64,000 nt of DNA from RGIG3701 sp964438515 (GTDB taxonomy: Bacteria > Planctomycetota > Planctomycetia > Pirellulales > Thermoguttaceae): positions 51,950-115,949 of the forward strand of contig CAYTLK010000004.1 of NCBI GenBank assembly GCA_964438515.1. The letters are read 5' to 3'. Positions 47,790 to 57,648 of this stretch are shown in pieces. Within the stretch, counting starts at the first letter, position 1. Every line of letters starts with the position of its first letter. A program made the position numbers and the translations under genes. The notes below the pieces were generated by a model. That model made no database searches and had not been told where the DNA came from. It saw only the letters and a list, made by a program, of their open reading frames with translations.

Positions 47790-48806
47790 TCACCAAGTCC
47801 ACGTCATCGTGCGGCACGGATCTTTCCAAAGGTCAATAATTTCATCATCGACTTTCGCCAGCAGAAGCTGAAATCCGGCAGTTTCCTGCACGGTGAGGTA
47901 TTCACCCGCTTTGCAGACGGCGAGTTCAATTCCCTTTCCGTCGAAATATTTCTTTGCGGCCCGCGCGACAATCAGCATTTCCATCATCGTCGTGGCGCCG
48001 GAACCGTTCACGAGAAGCAGAACTTTGTCGCCCTTGGAGGCTTTCACCGCTTCCGTCAACGGATCGAGCATCTTTTCGACCGTTTCGTCTGCCGTCAGCA
48101 TCTTTCCGCGGCCCGTTCCGGCTTCGCCGTGCTGACCCATTCCGATTTCCATCTCGTCGTCGGCCAGTTCGGAAATCACCATTCCGTTGGACGGATGGGT
48201 TGCGCCGCGCAGAGCGACCGCCAGCGTCGCCATATTGTCGTTAAATTTGTTCGCAACCCGAGCGACTTCCTGCAAATTCCAGCCTCTTTCCGCAGCAGCA
48301 CCCGCCACTTTGTAAAGCGGAATACATCCCACCAGCCCGCGGCGGTCCGCAATCGGAGCGTTTGCGCCGGGCGCGATGTCGTCGTGCGTATTCACGTTGA
48401 TGATGTTTTCGAGACCGAAGTCGGCGGCCATCTGCTGCGCCATGTCGCTCGAAAGGACGTCGCCGGCGTGGTTGAGCGTCACGAGGAGCGTTCCCGCAGG
48501 ACGATTCATGATTTTCAGAGCTTCAAGCACTTCCATGGGTCCAGGAGCGGCGAAAATGTCGCCCACGACGCTGATGTCGAGCATTCCTTTTCCGACGAAA
48601 CCGGAAAGTGCGGGTTCGTGACCTGCACCGCCGAGCGTCACAACGGCGACTTTGTCGTCTGCTTTTTTCTCTTTTCGGCAAACCAGTTTGCGGTCTTCAA
48701 GCTCCCCGGATTCGAGGGAAATGAGGTCGCCGCACGTGACTTCAAGACCTTCGAGAAGTTCTGCCGTGAGGTTCGCGGGGTTGTTAATGAATTTTTTCAT
48801 GACCAT
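47790..48806 (-). CDS. dhaK: Dihydroxyacetone kinase subunit DhaK-like
   Basis: 338 residues. The substrate His lies in TLGGAGHEPALSGFVGKG (His63), which binds the ketose covalently as a hemiaminal; GSGATTMMEMLIV and DDIAPGANAPIADRRGL fit the K domain. ATG at 48806 follows GGAG by ten bases; an ATG six bases later is the alternative. First gene of the dhaK-dhaL-lsrF-dus cluster. Relatives of DhaK also phosphorylate tetruloses, so dihydroxyacetone is not the only possible substrate. Confidence 0.92.
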   Translation of the reverse strand: MVMKKFINNPANLTAELLEGLEVTCGDLISLESGELEDRKLVCRKEKKADDKVAVVTLGGAGHEPALSGFVGKGMLDISVVGDIFAAPGPMEVLEALKIMNRPAGTLLVTLNHAGDVLSSDMAQQMAADFGLENIINVNTHDDIAPGANAPIADRRGLVGCIPLYKVAGAAAERGWNLQEVARVANKFNDNMATLAVALRGATHPSNGMVISELADDEMEIGMGQHGEAGTGRGKMLTADETVEKMLDPLTEAVKASKGDKVLLLVNGSGATTMMEMLIVARAAKKYFDGKGIELAVCKAGEYLTVQETAGFQLLLAKVDDEIIDLWKDPCRTMTWTW

Positions 48807-48870
48807 GGTTTTTTTACTCCGTCGGTTGAAAATGGGTTCAAGGAATGAGAAATAGAAACATTACATTATT

Positions 48871-48908
48871 AAAATACCACAAACCCCCGAACATTTCAAG
48901 CAGGGGGG
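48871..48908 (-). promoter_or_regulatory. Promoter of the dhaKL-lsrF-dus cluster overlapping a hairpin
   Basis: Minus-strand TTGAAA (48899-48894) and TATTTT (48876-48871), spacer 17. A GGGGGG/CCCCC hairpin (48884-48908) overlaps the -35 and probably terminates the SDR transcript read from upstream. Nothing else is seen in 48807-49048. Confidence 0.5.
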
Positions 48909-49048
48909 AGGGAAATGAAAGAAATTTTTTAAAAATATTCGAGAATTGAGGGAAACCGTGCCGATTTCCATCGAATTTGCACGGTCAAACGCTCGCCGCA
49001 GCCGCTTTTGAAGCTTCCGCCGCGCCGCATCTTTCGTCTCAAAAAAAC

Positions 49049-50086
49049 TCAAATCTCACCCAATTCACGGAGCCAGTCGATCGTTTGCCGAATTCCTTCT
49101 TCAACCGGAACGGGGGAATAACCCAACTCGCGACGCGCTTTGTCGCACGAGAATTCCCAGTCCGCCAGAAACGTTTCGACCCATCCGGGCGTTATTTTCG
49201 GATAAATTCCGAAGCGTTCAGCCGTCCATTTCATCGTGTGCGCAACCAGAAGCGGAATAAATTTGTAAATCGGAAGCTGGAAGCGTTTTTTTCCGTACAC
49301 TTTTCCGATAGTCAGACAGAATTCTTTGAGAGTGTAATTTTCACTTCCCAGAATGTACTTTTCGCCGATTCTCCCTCGTTCGAGCGCCAGCAAATGTCCC
49401 TCCGCCACATCGTCGACCAAGACGTAATTTCCGATATTTTTGCCATAATTTAAAAGGATTGGAAACCGTCCGCGACAGTACTGACGAATAATGTCGACGA
49501 CCGCATTCGACTCGGAGAGCTGACCAGGGCCAAAAACGCGGGTGGGATTCACGATGACGAGAGGAAGATTTTTTTCACGAATCCACTCAAAGGCCATTTT
49601 TTCCGCAATGGATTTCGTCTCTTCGTACTCGGTGAAATAATGGGGCGTGGTTCGAACCATGGTTTCGTCGCCGCAGACTCCCGGCAGAGTCGGACCCAGC
49701 GTGACGATGGTCGAGGTCCAGACGATTCGTTCAATTTTCTGTTCCAGCGCGGCCGTAAAAACGTTTTTTACCGCATCAACGTTAAAATGGGTAAAGATGG
49801 ATTTGTCTTTCGCCCAATTTTTAGCGTAGGCGGCCATATGAACGACCCAATCGCAGCCCTGCATCGCACTGAAAACGGAGTCGTAACAGCAGACGTCCCC
49901 CTGAAAGTATTCAAAATTCGGGTGCGACCAGAGTTTTTCGGGCGGAGTGGTGCATCCGCGGGGATATTCGGGGGCAGGGCGGCGTCCCATTCCTCGAACG
50001 CGATAGCCGCGCGCCAAGAGTTTTTCAACGAGTTTTGTACCAATAAGCCCCGTTGCGCCCGTAACCAGAACCTTTTTTTCGTTCAT
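49049..50086 (-). CDS. NAD(P)-dependent epimerase/dehydratase (extended SDR, HpnA/dihydroflavonol-reductase-like)
   Basis: 345 residues. Rossmann motif VLVTGATGLIGTKLV at the start, WVVHMAAYAKNWA, and an active site in which the usual YxxxK is YEETKSIAEK (Tyr and Lys four apart), followed by NPTRVFGPGQ. This places it in the extended SDR superfamily, near HpnA/dihydroflavonol 4-reductases. ATG at 50086 follows GAGGAAA; an in-frame GTG 15 bases earlier is less likely. It starts 36 bases after groES2, so the two may be one transcript. Substrate unknown. Confidence 0.88.
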   Translation of the reverse strand: MNEKKVLVTGATGLIGTKLVEKLLARGYRVRGMGRRPAPEYPRGCTTPPEKLWSHPNFEYFQGDVCCYDSVFSAMQGCDWVVHMAAYAKNWAKDKSIFTHFNVDAVKNVFTAALEQKIERIVWTSTIVTLGPTLPGVCGDETMVRTTPHYFTEYEETKSIAEKMAFEWIREKNLPLVIVNPTRVFGPGQLSESNAVVDIIRQYCRGRFPILLNYGKNIGNYVLVDDVAEGHLLALERGRIGEKYILGSENYTLKEFCLTIGKVYGKKRFQLPIYKFIPLLVAHTMKWTAERFGIYPKITPGWVETFLADWEFSCDKARRELGYSPVPVEEGIRQTIDWLRELGEI

Positions 50087-50122
50087 CGTTCGTTTCCTCA
50101 CATCCAGGAATTCATGGGAAAA

Positions 50123-50410
50123 TCAACCAATTACCGCAAGAATCTCTGATTCGTTCAAAATGAGGTATTCCTCGCCGTTCAGCGTGATTTTGCAGCCGAA
50201 ATATTTCTCAAACACGACTTTATCCCCTTCACAAACCTGAAGCGGAGCGTACGTTCCGTCGGAAAGCAGCCGTCCGTCCCCCACGGCCAGCACTTTCCCC
50301 TGCGACGGTTTTTCACTTGATGACTCTGGAAGCGCAATCCCTCCGGCAGTCACCGTTTCGGCTTCTAACTGACGTACTATTACTTTTTCTCCAAGTGGAA
50401 CCAAAATCAT
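50123..50410 (-). CDS. groES: Co-chaperonin GroES (copy 2)
   Basis: 95 residues starting at ATG 50410 directly behind a strong GGAGG; 55 upstream in-frame codons look non-coding. MILVPLGEKVIVRQLEAETV aligns with the GroES N-terminus, the mobile loop is EAETVTAGGIALPESSSEK, and CEGDKVVFEKYFGCKITL matches the core. It is clearly divergent from the copy at 40540 and lies 10 kb from the groEL genes, next to an SDR gene. It may pair with one of the two GroELs. Confidence 0.93.
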   Translation of the reverse strand: MILVPLGEKVIVRQLEAETVTAGGIALPESSSEKPSQGKVLAVGDGRLLSDGTYAPLQVCEGDKVVFEKYFGCKITLNGEEYLILNESEILAVIG

Positions 50411-50586
50411 TCTTTTCCTCCAATCAGGTTTCATCCCGCCGCATTTGAAATTCTCGCTTTTCCATCGCTGTGCCGTTCCGAAATAACGAAAACAAAAAAA
50501 CAACGGAAACGACTGAAACGACGTTTTTGAACTGTACAAAGCAGAATCTGCACGTGCGGCCTGTTCATGTGTCATTCAACTTCTCC

Positions 50587-50615
50587 ATTTTGGCACGAAA
50601 TCCAAAAAAACGCAA
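50587..50615 (-). promoter_or_regulatory. Possible promoter of groES2-SDR
   Basis: Minus-strand TTGCGT (50615-50610) and CAAAAT (50592-50587), spacer 17; the -10 is weak. The leader would be about 170 bases. The AT-rich remainder of 50411-50720 holds no recognisable operator and no GC-rich terminator for the PEP-CTERM gene. Confidence 0.35.
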
Positions 50616-50720
50616 GAGGTACCGCCCGGTTTTTTGAAAATAATTTCAATAATGATTCAGTTTAAATGGATTATATAAAATAATTCAGCAAAAAAATGTA
50701 TATTTTATATGTACAAAAAA

Positions 50721-53700
50721 TCAAACAGCCGCCTTTAGTCTTCTTGTATTTTGTGCAAAATTCATTAAAAACAGTCCCACAATCAAAAGTATCCACGACG
50801 CTGGTTCCGGGACGCTGTTCTGACTGGCTCCCAAAACGAAAACTCCAGCGGCGGAGTTGAAATAATAATCGACGTCCGTGAGACCTGTAAGATTAACGTT
50901 TGAAAAATTTAAACTCATCATTCCGTTATTTTCGTTGGTTCGGAAGATGCTGTATTCTTTGACGGTTCCATCGTATTCGCCGCCGTAAATCAGGCTCAAA
51001 ACGCCGTCCGAAACGTCGAAATTGTTTGCAAAAATCACGTCGGACGCCGTCTCAGAAAGGTTGATTTCGATCGAGGCCGCGCCGTTATTCTGCAAATAAT
51101 CGCCGTTAAATGTGCTGGTTCCGAAAACGGAATCCTGATGATACGCGTATTCGAGAGCCGTATTTGCGTTCGACGCGTCTTGCACGAACGACCAAGTTTC
51201 CGGTGCAAGCGTCGCGCCGACATTCGTAAAGTCGCCGTTGAACGTTCCGACGACGAGCCGTCCGCCCGTGAATTCCGTGGTGCTTCCTGTTCCGACAAAA
51301 ATCACGCCGGCACGCAAAATACCGTCTGAAACGGAGAGGGTTCCGAGCTGCGTGTTGGAATTCGACGCGAATTTTCCGACGTACATCGTTCCCGCAGCAT
51401 TGAGCGTTCCGCCGTCGATGTTGAGAGCGCCGATCGCATTCACCGAGCGCGTCGCTGCGCCGACGTACACCTTTCCGGCCGACAATACGTTTAATGTACT
51501 GTTTTCATAAACGTTTACGGTTCCCTTTCCGTTGTTGTCGCCCGAACCGATGACCAGACCGACGGCTCCCTCGGTGATGTTCGTCCAAGTGGAGTTTGCG
51601 CGAATGAGCGTCGTGCTGTTTCCTCTGAGATTCACGACGGAATTTTTGGTCGTGTACTCGTCGTTGTAACGGCCTCCGACGGACACATTCACAACGTCGA
51701 TCTGCGCGTCGCCTTCAATGTTTGAGACTGCATTTCCAACGAGACCGAGAATCAGCGTTCCTGCGGTGTTTATTTGCCGAAAGAGACCGCCGGCAAAACG
51801 CATTTTTCCAGACGAAAAAGTCGTGTAGGCGTTCGTCACTGTCACTTTTCCGCCGGTCATCTCGAACGCATAGTCTGCGGAGGCGGCAACCGACAAATTG
51901 TCCGAAGGAACGATACGGGAACCGGGATTCCAGTTGACCGTTCCGCCGTTTTCGACGCTGAATTTCGAGAGATTCAGTGTAATGTCGGACGTGACGTTCA
52001 GCGTTCCGGAGCCTCCGACCGTAAGAGTTTTGGCGTTCGTTGAATTGACGTTCGTGACGGTTCCGCTGAGGATGTACGCGTTGTACGCCGTCGTCGGAAC
52101 GATGTTCTGATTCCAGCCCGATGCGGTGTTCCAGCTTCCGCTGCCACCCGTCCAGATGAGCGAATCGTTTGCGGAAAGCGTGATTTTCCCAGTAGATGCA
52201 TCGTATTTTGCGTAATAATGGTCCGTGACGCTTGCGTCGAAATGGAGGGACGTTAGCCACGTATTCACCGCACCCGTTCCCGTACTTTGAAAGACGGTGT
52301 ACGTCACGAGATCGCCGCCGGAAATCGTGTTGGAGCCGGAATAAGAAACGTTCACGGAGCCGCCGTTGAAGGTGAAACTTGCTGCAGAAAGAACGTCTGA
52401 AAGCGCGGTTCCATCGTTGTTTCGGCCCAAATCAATGTTCACGGAGCCGGAATTCTGGATGAAAGCGCCGCTGAAGGTCGATGTGCCGAACACGGAAGTT
52501 TGTGAGTAGTACTTTTCCGTCACGGTTTTCGCGGTTCCAGACGCGAACGTCCAAGTTTCCGGAGCGATTGCGGCTCCATTATTCACGAAGTCGGCCCCCG
52601 TATAATTCCCGACGGAGAGCGTTCCGCCGGTCCAGCTGGCGGTTGCGTCCGTTGCGCCGAGCTGTATTTTTGCGGCGCGGAGCGTTCCGCCGCTCATCGA
52701 GACGGATCCGACGAGCGTTTGCGAGTTGTTCCGCGTGTCGCCGACCGTCATCGTTCCCGCCGTATTCATCACGCCGCCGGAAATGTTGAGTGCGCCTTTC
52801 GCGTTGTATCCCAGTGTGACGCAGCTCCCCACCTCGACATTTGCGCCTGCAAGCGTATTGAGCGTTCCGCCCGTGAGATTCAGTACGCCGTAACCCGCTT
52901 GGTCGCCGTAACCGAGGATGAGTCCGCGACCGTAATTTCCCTGCGAGTCTTCTGCACGCACCAGAACGGTTCCGCTGCTGATGTTGAGTTCGGCGGGCTG
53001 GGAGGCATTGTAGTTTCTGGAACCCACAATGATGTTTCGAGCGGAAACGAACGCGGTGCCGCTCACATTCATCACGGCACTTTGATCGAGACCGACGTTC
53101 AAAACGCTGCTGTTTCCGGAATAACCGTGCAGGAAGGAACCGCCGGAAATGTTGAGCGTTCCGCCGTTGAACGAAATCCAGGAACCGTTGAGATTCGAGG
53201 TTCCGGACGTTTGTTCGAACACGACCGCAGAGCGTGTGGTTTCGGAGTAAATCACGCGGGCGTCGCTCGTCCAGTTGAACGTTCCGCCGTCGACGGTGAA
53301 GGATTTTGCGCCGTACTGCGTCGCGTTGCTCGTGTTGTTCGAAACGTTCAGCGTCCCGCCACTTCCGATACGGATATTGGACCCATAGATTTTGTTTCCA
53401 TTTGCGAGATTAACGGACACATTTCCATTTTCAATCACGACGGCATACTGGTTTCCGGAGGGTGAAACCATATTTAAATCCCAGTTTCCTGCGGTGAAAA
53501 AGTCGGACGTTCCCGCCCCGCCCGTCCAGGTGATGGTTCCGTAGTTGAGCGTGAGGCTTCCATTGTTTGCGAACGAACCGACCAGATGATTTCCGGCAGA
53601 ATCCGTGATGTTCATGGAATCGAAGCTGAACGCATTCGCGGCACTTGCGTCCGTGGCGTTCAGGAGTCCCGAAAGTGTGACGCTTCCCGACGTTTTTGTG

Positions 53701-55106
53701 ACGACGCCCGAATAATCCAGCGAGAAATGACCGCCCGTAATATTAAAGGAAGACGCCGTGATGGAATCGTGCTGCGTTTCGGAGCCGTATTCGAGTTGAA
53801 TCGTCCCGGCCGTCTGCGCGTACGTTCCGGAAAAAGTCGTGGAACCGTACGTGCTGGTTTGTTTGTAATTGTACTCGTCGGCGGCGTTGAACGTTTCCGA
53901 CCCGATCGTATACGTCGTCGGCGTCGTGTTGAGCGCTTCTTCCCACGTTTCGGGCGCGATGACGGAACCGTTATTCGTAAAGTTTCCGTTGTACGTTTCC
54001 ACGACGAGCGTTCCGCCGTTGAAATTCATCGTCGTCGTTGCAGCAGTTCCCGGCGTGATGGTTCCCGCCCGGAGGACGCCGGAGCCGGAAAGAGTGAGGA
54101 CGCCGATATTGTTGGAGGTCGAAGCGTTTACGTTTCCGACGAGGATGGAATTTGCGACATTCAGCTCGCCGCCGGAGAGTGCGAGCGTCCCGTTGACGCC
54201 GCGTCTCACGGTGCTGTAGGAGTCGCTTCCGACGTACAGATTTCCGTTTGAAAGAATATTGATTTTTCCGCCTGTAATATTGAGGGTTCCGATTCCCCAA
54301 TCGTCGCCGCCTCCGACGGTCATTCCACGGCACCAGCCGGTTCCGAGGGCGCGAACGAGGAGCGTTCCGCCGGAAACATTCATCGCCGCAGTGGAACTTC
54401 GGCCGCCGATGCAGAGGTTCGAGACGTCCATGAGAGCCGTTCCGCCGAGGTTCATGCGGGTGGTTTGACCGAGACCGAGGATGATTTCGCCGTCACTTCT
54501 GCTTTGCGTGAAGATTCCGCCGGAAATGTTTGCGGTTCCGCCGTTAATGGAGCCGAAAGCGCCCGTCGCGCGCATGATTCCGCTCGTCTGACGGTACGAT
54601 TCGGTTGAAGTGGAGGTGATTTCCGAGACGATTCGCGATTCGTTGTTCCAGAACAGCGTTCCGCCTTCGACCGACATCAGCGTCTGTTTTGCGAGATTGT
54701 ACTGACCCCCAACAGACGTCACCGTCAGAAGGGAGCCGGTTTCGAGATGAATCGACTGGGCGTTCAGCTGGTTTGAGGTCGTCATATATGCGGTGACGGT
54801 CGCGCCGTTTTGCAGATAGGCGTTCGCGGCGGAGGTTGGAACCGCGCCTCCCGACCAGTTCGACGCAGTGAACCAGTCGGAACTGGCAGTTCCCGTCCAG
54901 ACGGCTGAGGCTGCAGACGTCAGAGGAAGAACGGGGGATGCGGGGGAGATTGGAGAAATTGGGGAAACTGGTGAAATATCGAACTTTTCGCCTTCAATCA
55001 CCGTACCGGAAGGGTCGATTTTTGCTTCTGCGGAGGTTCCGTCTGCGAAGACGCACATCGTCACACAGAGAAAAGGAATCGTGACTTTTTTGAAGAATTT
55101 GTTCAT
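50721..55106 (-). CDS. Giant autotransporter-type repeat protein with PEP-CTERM sorting signal
   Basis: 1461 residues. A signal peptide (KKVTIPFLCVTMCVFADG) is followed by Ser/Gly/Asn/Thr-rich beta-helix-like sequence with many GGTLNISGG-type turns, as in passenger domains of autotransporters. Three modules of about 460 residues begin at about residues 68, 525 and 985, each opening with a Trp-rich motif (WTGTASSDWFTASNW, WTGGAGTSDFFTAGNW, WTGGSGSWNTASGW). There is no C-terminal beta-barrel. The end is VPEPASWILLIVGLFLMNFA then RRLKAAV, a PEP-CTERM signal for an exosortase (not in this window). Probably a surface or extracellular-matrix protein. Confidence 0.88.
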   Translation of the reverse strand: MNKFFKKVTIPFLCVTMCVFADGTSAEAKIDPSGTVIEGEKFDISPVSPISPISPASPVLPLTSAASAVWTGTASSDWFTASNWSGGAVPTSAANAYLQNGATVTAYMTTSNQLNAQSIHLETGSLLTVTSVGGQYNLAKQTLMSVEGGTLFWNNESRIVSEITSTSTESYRQTSGIMRATGAFGSINGGTANISGGIFTQSRSDGEIILGLGQTTRMNLGGTALMDVSNLCIGGRSSTAAMNVSGGTLLVRALGTGWCRGMTVGGGDDWGIGTLNITGGKINILSNGNLYVGSDSYSTVRRGVNGTLALSGGELNVANSILVGNVNASTSNNIGVLTLSGSGVLRAGTITPGTAATTTMNFNGGTLVVETYNGNFTNNGSVIAPETWEEALNTTPTTYTIGSETFNAADEYNYKQTSTYGSTTFSGTYAQTAGTIQLEYGSETQHDSITASSFNITGGHFSLDYSGVVTKTSGSVTLSGLLNATDASAANAFSFDSMNITDSAGNHLVGSFANNGSLTLNYGTITWTGGAGTSDFFTAGNWDLNMVSPSGNQYAVVIENGNVSVNLANGNKIYGSNIRIGSGGTLNVSNNTSNATQYGAKSFTVDGGTFNWTSDARVIYSETTRSAVVFEQTSGTSNLNGSWISFNGGTLNISGGSFLHGYSGNSSVLNVGLDQSAVMNVSGTAFVSARNIIVGSRNYNASQPAELNISSGTVLVRAEDSQGNYGRGLILGYGDQAGYGVLNLTGGTLNTLAGANVEVGSCVTLGYNAKGALNISGGVMNTAGTMTVGDTRNNSQTLVGSVSMSGGTLRAAKIQLGATDATASWTGGTLSVGNYTGADFVNNGAAIAPETWTFASGTAKTVTEKYYSQTSVFGTSTFSGAFIQNSGSVNIDLGRNNDGTALSDVLSAASFTFNGGSVNVSYSGSNTISGGDLVTYTVFQSTGTGAVNTWLTSLHFDASVTDHYYAKYDASTGKITLSANDSLIWTGGSGSWNTASGWNQNIVPTTAYNAYILSGTVTNVNSTNAKTLTVGGSGTLNVTSDITLNLSKFSVENGGTVNWNPGSRIVPSDNLSVAASADYAFEMTGGKVTVTNAYTTFSSGKMRFAGGLFRQINTAGTLILGLVGNAVSNIEGDAQIDVVNVSVGGRYNDEYTTKNSVVNLRGNSTTLIRANSTWTNITEGAVGLVIGSGDNNGKGTVNVYENSTLNVLSAGKVYVGAATRSVNAIGALNIDGGTLNAAGTMYVGKFASNSNTQLGTLSVSDGILRAGVIFVGTGSTTEFTGGRLVVGTFNGDFTNVGATLAPETWSFVQDASNANTALEYAYHQDSVFGTSTFNGDYLQNNGAASIEINLSETASDVIFANNFDVSDGVLSLIYGGEYDGTVKEYSIFRTNENNGMMSLNFSNVNLTGLTDVDYYFNSAAGVFVLGASQNSVPEPASWILLIVGLFLMNFAQNTRRLKAAV

Positions 55107-55200
55107 GAGTTCAACCTGTACCGAACCATTATTTGAAAAGTTTTGAATATTTGTTAAATATTTTTTGAATGTTTATTTTTTCAACAACATGATTCTTTAT

Positions 55201-55228
55201 ATTATAATTCAATTAAAAAAATTTTCAA
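55201..55228 (-). promoter_or_regulatory. Promoter of the PEP-CTERM giant
   Basis: Minus-strand TTGAAA (55228-55223) and TATAAT (55206-55201), spacer 16, with a leader of about 90 bases. Confidence 0.6.
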
Positions 55229-55524
55229 CAGAATTCATGAGAAAAAGGGAAAATTTTTTGAAGAATTTTGTTTGAAACTGGAAGTTTTCCCTCATTTGAG
55301 CCTCGCAGAATCCGATCTGCGGAAAACGAAGCATGATTTGCGGAAAAACAAGGATTTCGACTTTTTGAGGTTTTTTCCAAAAAAATTTCAAAAAAACTGT
55401 ACTTTTTTTGCGGATTTTACCACGTCTATATTGTAAAAAATGATAAAATATGGTACATTGGTAAAATTACATTGTTAAAAGTCAAAATCCGTAAATTTAG
55501 AATAACCCATTTTTCAGGAACGCA
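55229..55524 (+). other. AT-rich divergent intergenic region
   Basis: Holds an inverted GGGAAAA/TTTTCCC pair (near 55250 and 55290) and two near-repeats of TGCGGAAAAC (near 55318 and 55340). Several TAAAAT-like boxes precede 55525 but no -35 is convincing. No gene is seen. Confidence 0.4.
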
Positions 55525-57579
55525 ATGTCAGAACAGCAGTCGTTTACTCCCGATATGGTCGAGCGGACCAAACAGCATATTAAGGAACTCGTCAACGAAA
55601 TCACCCAACTGTCGCACAGCGATATGCCGGCGGAGGAGTTTTACACCCAATTTCTTCAGCGCGTCATCTCCGCGATTGCTGCGGTGGGAGGTGTCGTTTG
55701 GAAAATTGGAGAAACAGGAAGCCTCGCGCTTCAGTGTCAGATGAATCTCCGGGAAACGGGACTTACAGGCGTCGAAAAAGAGAAAATGGCGGAACATTCC
55801 CGCCTTCTTTACAGCGCGTTGAAGCATCCGGAGGGTCTGACGTCCACGCCGTACACCTCTTCGGAAGAAGAAGCAGGACTCACAGGGAACCCGACTGGGT
55901 GTATTCTTCTGCTTCAGCCGCTCATCACCGAGGTGGAAACTGTTGGGTTGGTGGAAGTGTTTCAACGGGCGGAAGTCTCTCAGAGTACGCTCGCCGGCTA
56001 CCAGCGCTTTTTGCGTCAGATGTGCGAAATGGCGGTCGAATTCATTCGGACGGGCCAGCTCAAGAGTCTCGCGGACCGACAGCTGCTTTGGAACCGTGTT
56101 GAGGAATTCGTCAAAACGATTCACGAGTCTCTCGACCCGCATCAGACGGCTTACACCATTGCGAATGAAGGTCGGCGACTCATCGAATGCGACCGTGTCA
56201 GTGTGGCGATTCGGTACGGAACGCGCTGCAAAGTCGACGCCGTGTCGGGACAGGATGTTTTTGATAAACGTTCAAATACCGTTCGGCTCCTGAACCGTCT
56301 CGCGACGGCAGTCGTTTCGGTCGAAGAGCCTCTTTGGTACACGGGCGACACGACGAATCTCGCGCCGCAGGTGGAAAAAATCATCGACGAATACGTGGAT
56401 GAGTCGCACAGTAAGGCGGTCGTCGTGATTCCGCTCATCGAGCCGCTTCGTGAGGAGGATAAAGAGGACTTTAAAAAACGCCGCGACAACAAAAAGAAAC
56501 CGATCGGCGCGCTGATTGTGGAACAAATCGAGAACAGTGCGCTGCAAACGACGCTCCGTCAGCGGGTGGAACTCGTCGAAAAACATGCGTGCGTGGCGCT
56601 TTCCAACTCGCTCGAACACAACAGTCTGTTTTTGATGCCGGTCTGGCGCGCGATTGGACGCTGGTCGTGGGTCGTCAAAGCACGAACCCTTCCGAAAACG
56701 ATTCTGGTCCTTATTTTAGCGGTGGTGCTGCTCGTCGGACTGTTTGTATTTCCGTACAAATATGAAGTGGAGTCGGAAGGTCGACTGATGCCCTCGGAAC
56801 GTGCGGAAATCTTCGCGCAGGTGGACGGCGACATTTCAAGCGTCGATGTGACGCACGGTCAAAAAGTCTCAAAAGGAATGCAGCTCGCAACACTTCGAAA
56901 CATTGATTTGGAAGCACAGTACACGAAACTGTACGGCGACGTCGTGCGAACGCGTTCGGAACTTGCGAGCAAAACGGCACTGTTGCGCAAAAGCAGCGAC
57001 AAAATGGAACAAAGCCGACTCGAAGGCGAGATCAACGAACTGAACGTTTCGCTCGTTTATTACGGGAAAGAGATTGAAATTCTGCGGCAAAAACAGCAGG
57101 ATTTAGTCGTAAAAAGTCAGATTCCGGGCGTCGTCGTGACGTTCGACGTGAAGGAAAAGCTCGAAAATCGACCGGTTCAGCGGGGCCAAGTCCTGATGGA
57201 GGTGGCCGACCCGACCGGGGATTGGGAAGTACAGCTGTATATGCCGGAAAAAAGAATCGGAACGATTCGTGAGGCGCAGAAGGCTTTAGAAAAAGAATTT
57301 CCAAACGGTGAACTCCGCGTGACGTTCATTTTGGCGTCGCAGCCCGACAAAAAACTGACGGGAAGAATCGTCGAGATTCATCGGACGGCCGAGGTGCGCG
57401 AGGAACGCGGAAATACCGTTTTGATTCGTGTGGCGTTCGACAAATCGCAGGTTCCCAATCCGAATATGGGTGCAGGAGTTACGGGAAAGGTGTACTGCGG
57501 CGTTCGGCCTATCGGTTACGTCTGGTTCTGCGACCTGTTCGCGTTCATTCAGCAGAAAGTGCTGTTCCGCTGGCTTTAA
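55525..57579 (+). CDS. GAF-domain / HlyD-type membrane fusion protein
   Basis: 684 residues. Residues about 180-380 form a GAF-like sensory domain (CDRVSVAIRYGTRCKVDAVSG and KPIGALIVEQ). One membrane helix follows near 400 (TILVLILAVVLLVGLFVFPY), then a HlyD-type adaptor: barrel-sandwich (VESEGRLMPSERAEIFAQV, VTHGQKVSKGMQL), a helical hairpin, and a second lipoyl half (IPGVVVTFDVKEKLENRPV). The GAF part is thus cytoplasmic and the adaptor periplasmic, so a ligand could gate the export machine. CAGGA precedes the start. First of three co-directional genes. Confidence 0.88.
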   Translation: MSEQQSFTPDMVERTKQHIKELVNEITQLSHSDMPAEEFYTQFLQRVISAIAAVGGVVWKIGETGSLALQCQMNLRETGLTGVEKEKMAEHSRLLYSALKHPEGLTSTPYTSSEEEAGLTGNPTGCILLLQPLITEVETVGLVEVFQRAEVSQSTLAGYQRFLRQMCEMAVEFIRTGQLKSLADRQLLWNRVEEFVKTIHESLDPHQTAYTIANEGRRLIECDRVSVAIRYGTRCKVDAVSGQDVFDKRSNTVRLLNRLATAVVSVEEPLWYTGDTTNLAPQVEKIIDEYVDESHSKAVVVIPLIEPLREEDKEDFKKRRDNKKKPIGALIVEQIENSALQTTLRQRVELVEKHACVALSNSLEHNSLFLMPVWRAIGRWSWVVKARTLPKTILVLILAVVLLVGLFVFPYKYEVESEGRLMPSERAEIFAQVDGDISSVDVTHGQKVSKGMQLATLRNIDLEAQYTKLYGDVVRTRSELASKTALLRKSSDKMEQSRLEGEINELNVSLVYYGKEIEILRQKQQDLVVKSQIPGVVVTFDVKEKLENRPVQRGQVLMEVADPTGDWEVQLYMPEKRIGTIREAQKALEKEFPNGELRVTFILASQPDKKLTGRIVEIHRTAEVREERGNTVLIRVAFDKSQVPNPNMGAGVTGKVYCGVRPIGYVWFCDLFAFIQQKVLFRWL

Positions 57580-57648
57580 AAGAATAATATACATTAATAT
57601 AAATGAATTCAAAGAAATAAAATATTATAATTAATAGGAATGCAATCC

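Noticed and set aside
50721..55106. Classical type V autotransporter
   Set aside because: Passenger-type repeats are present but there is no C-terminal beta-barrel; the end is a PEP-CTERM signal instead.
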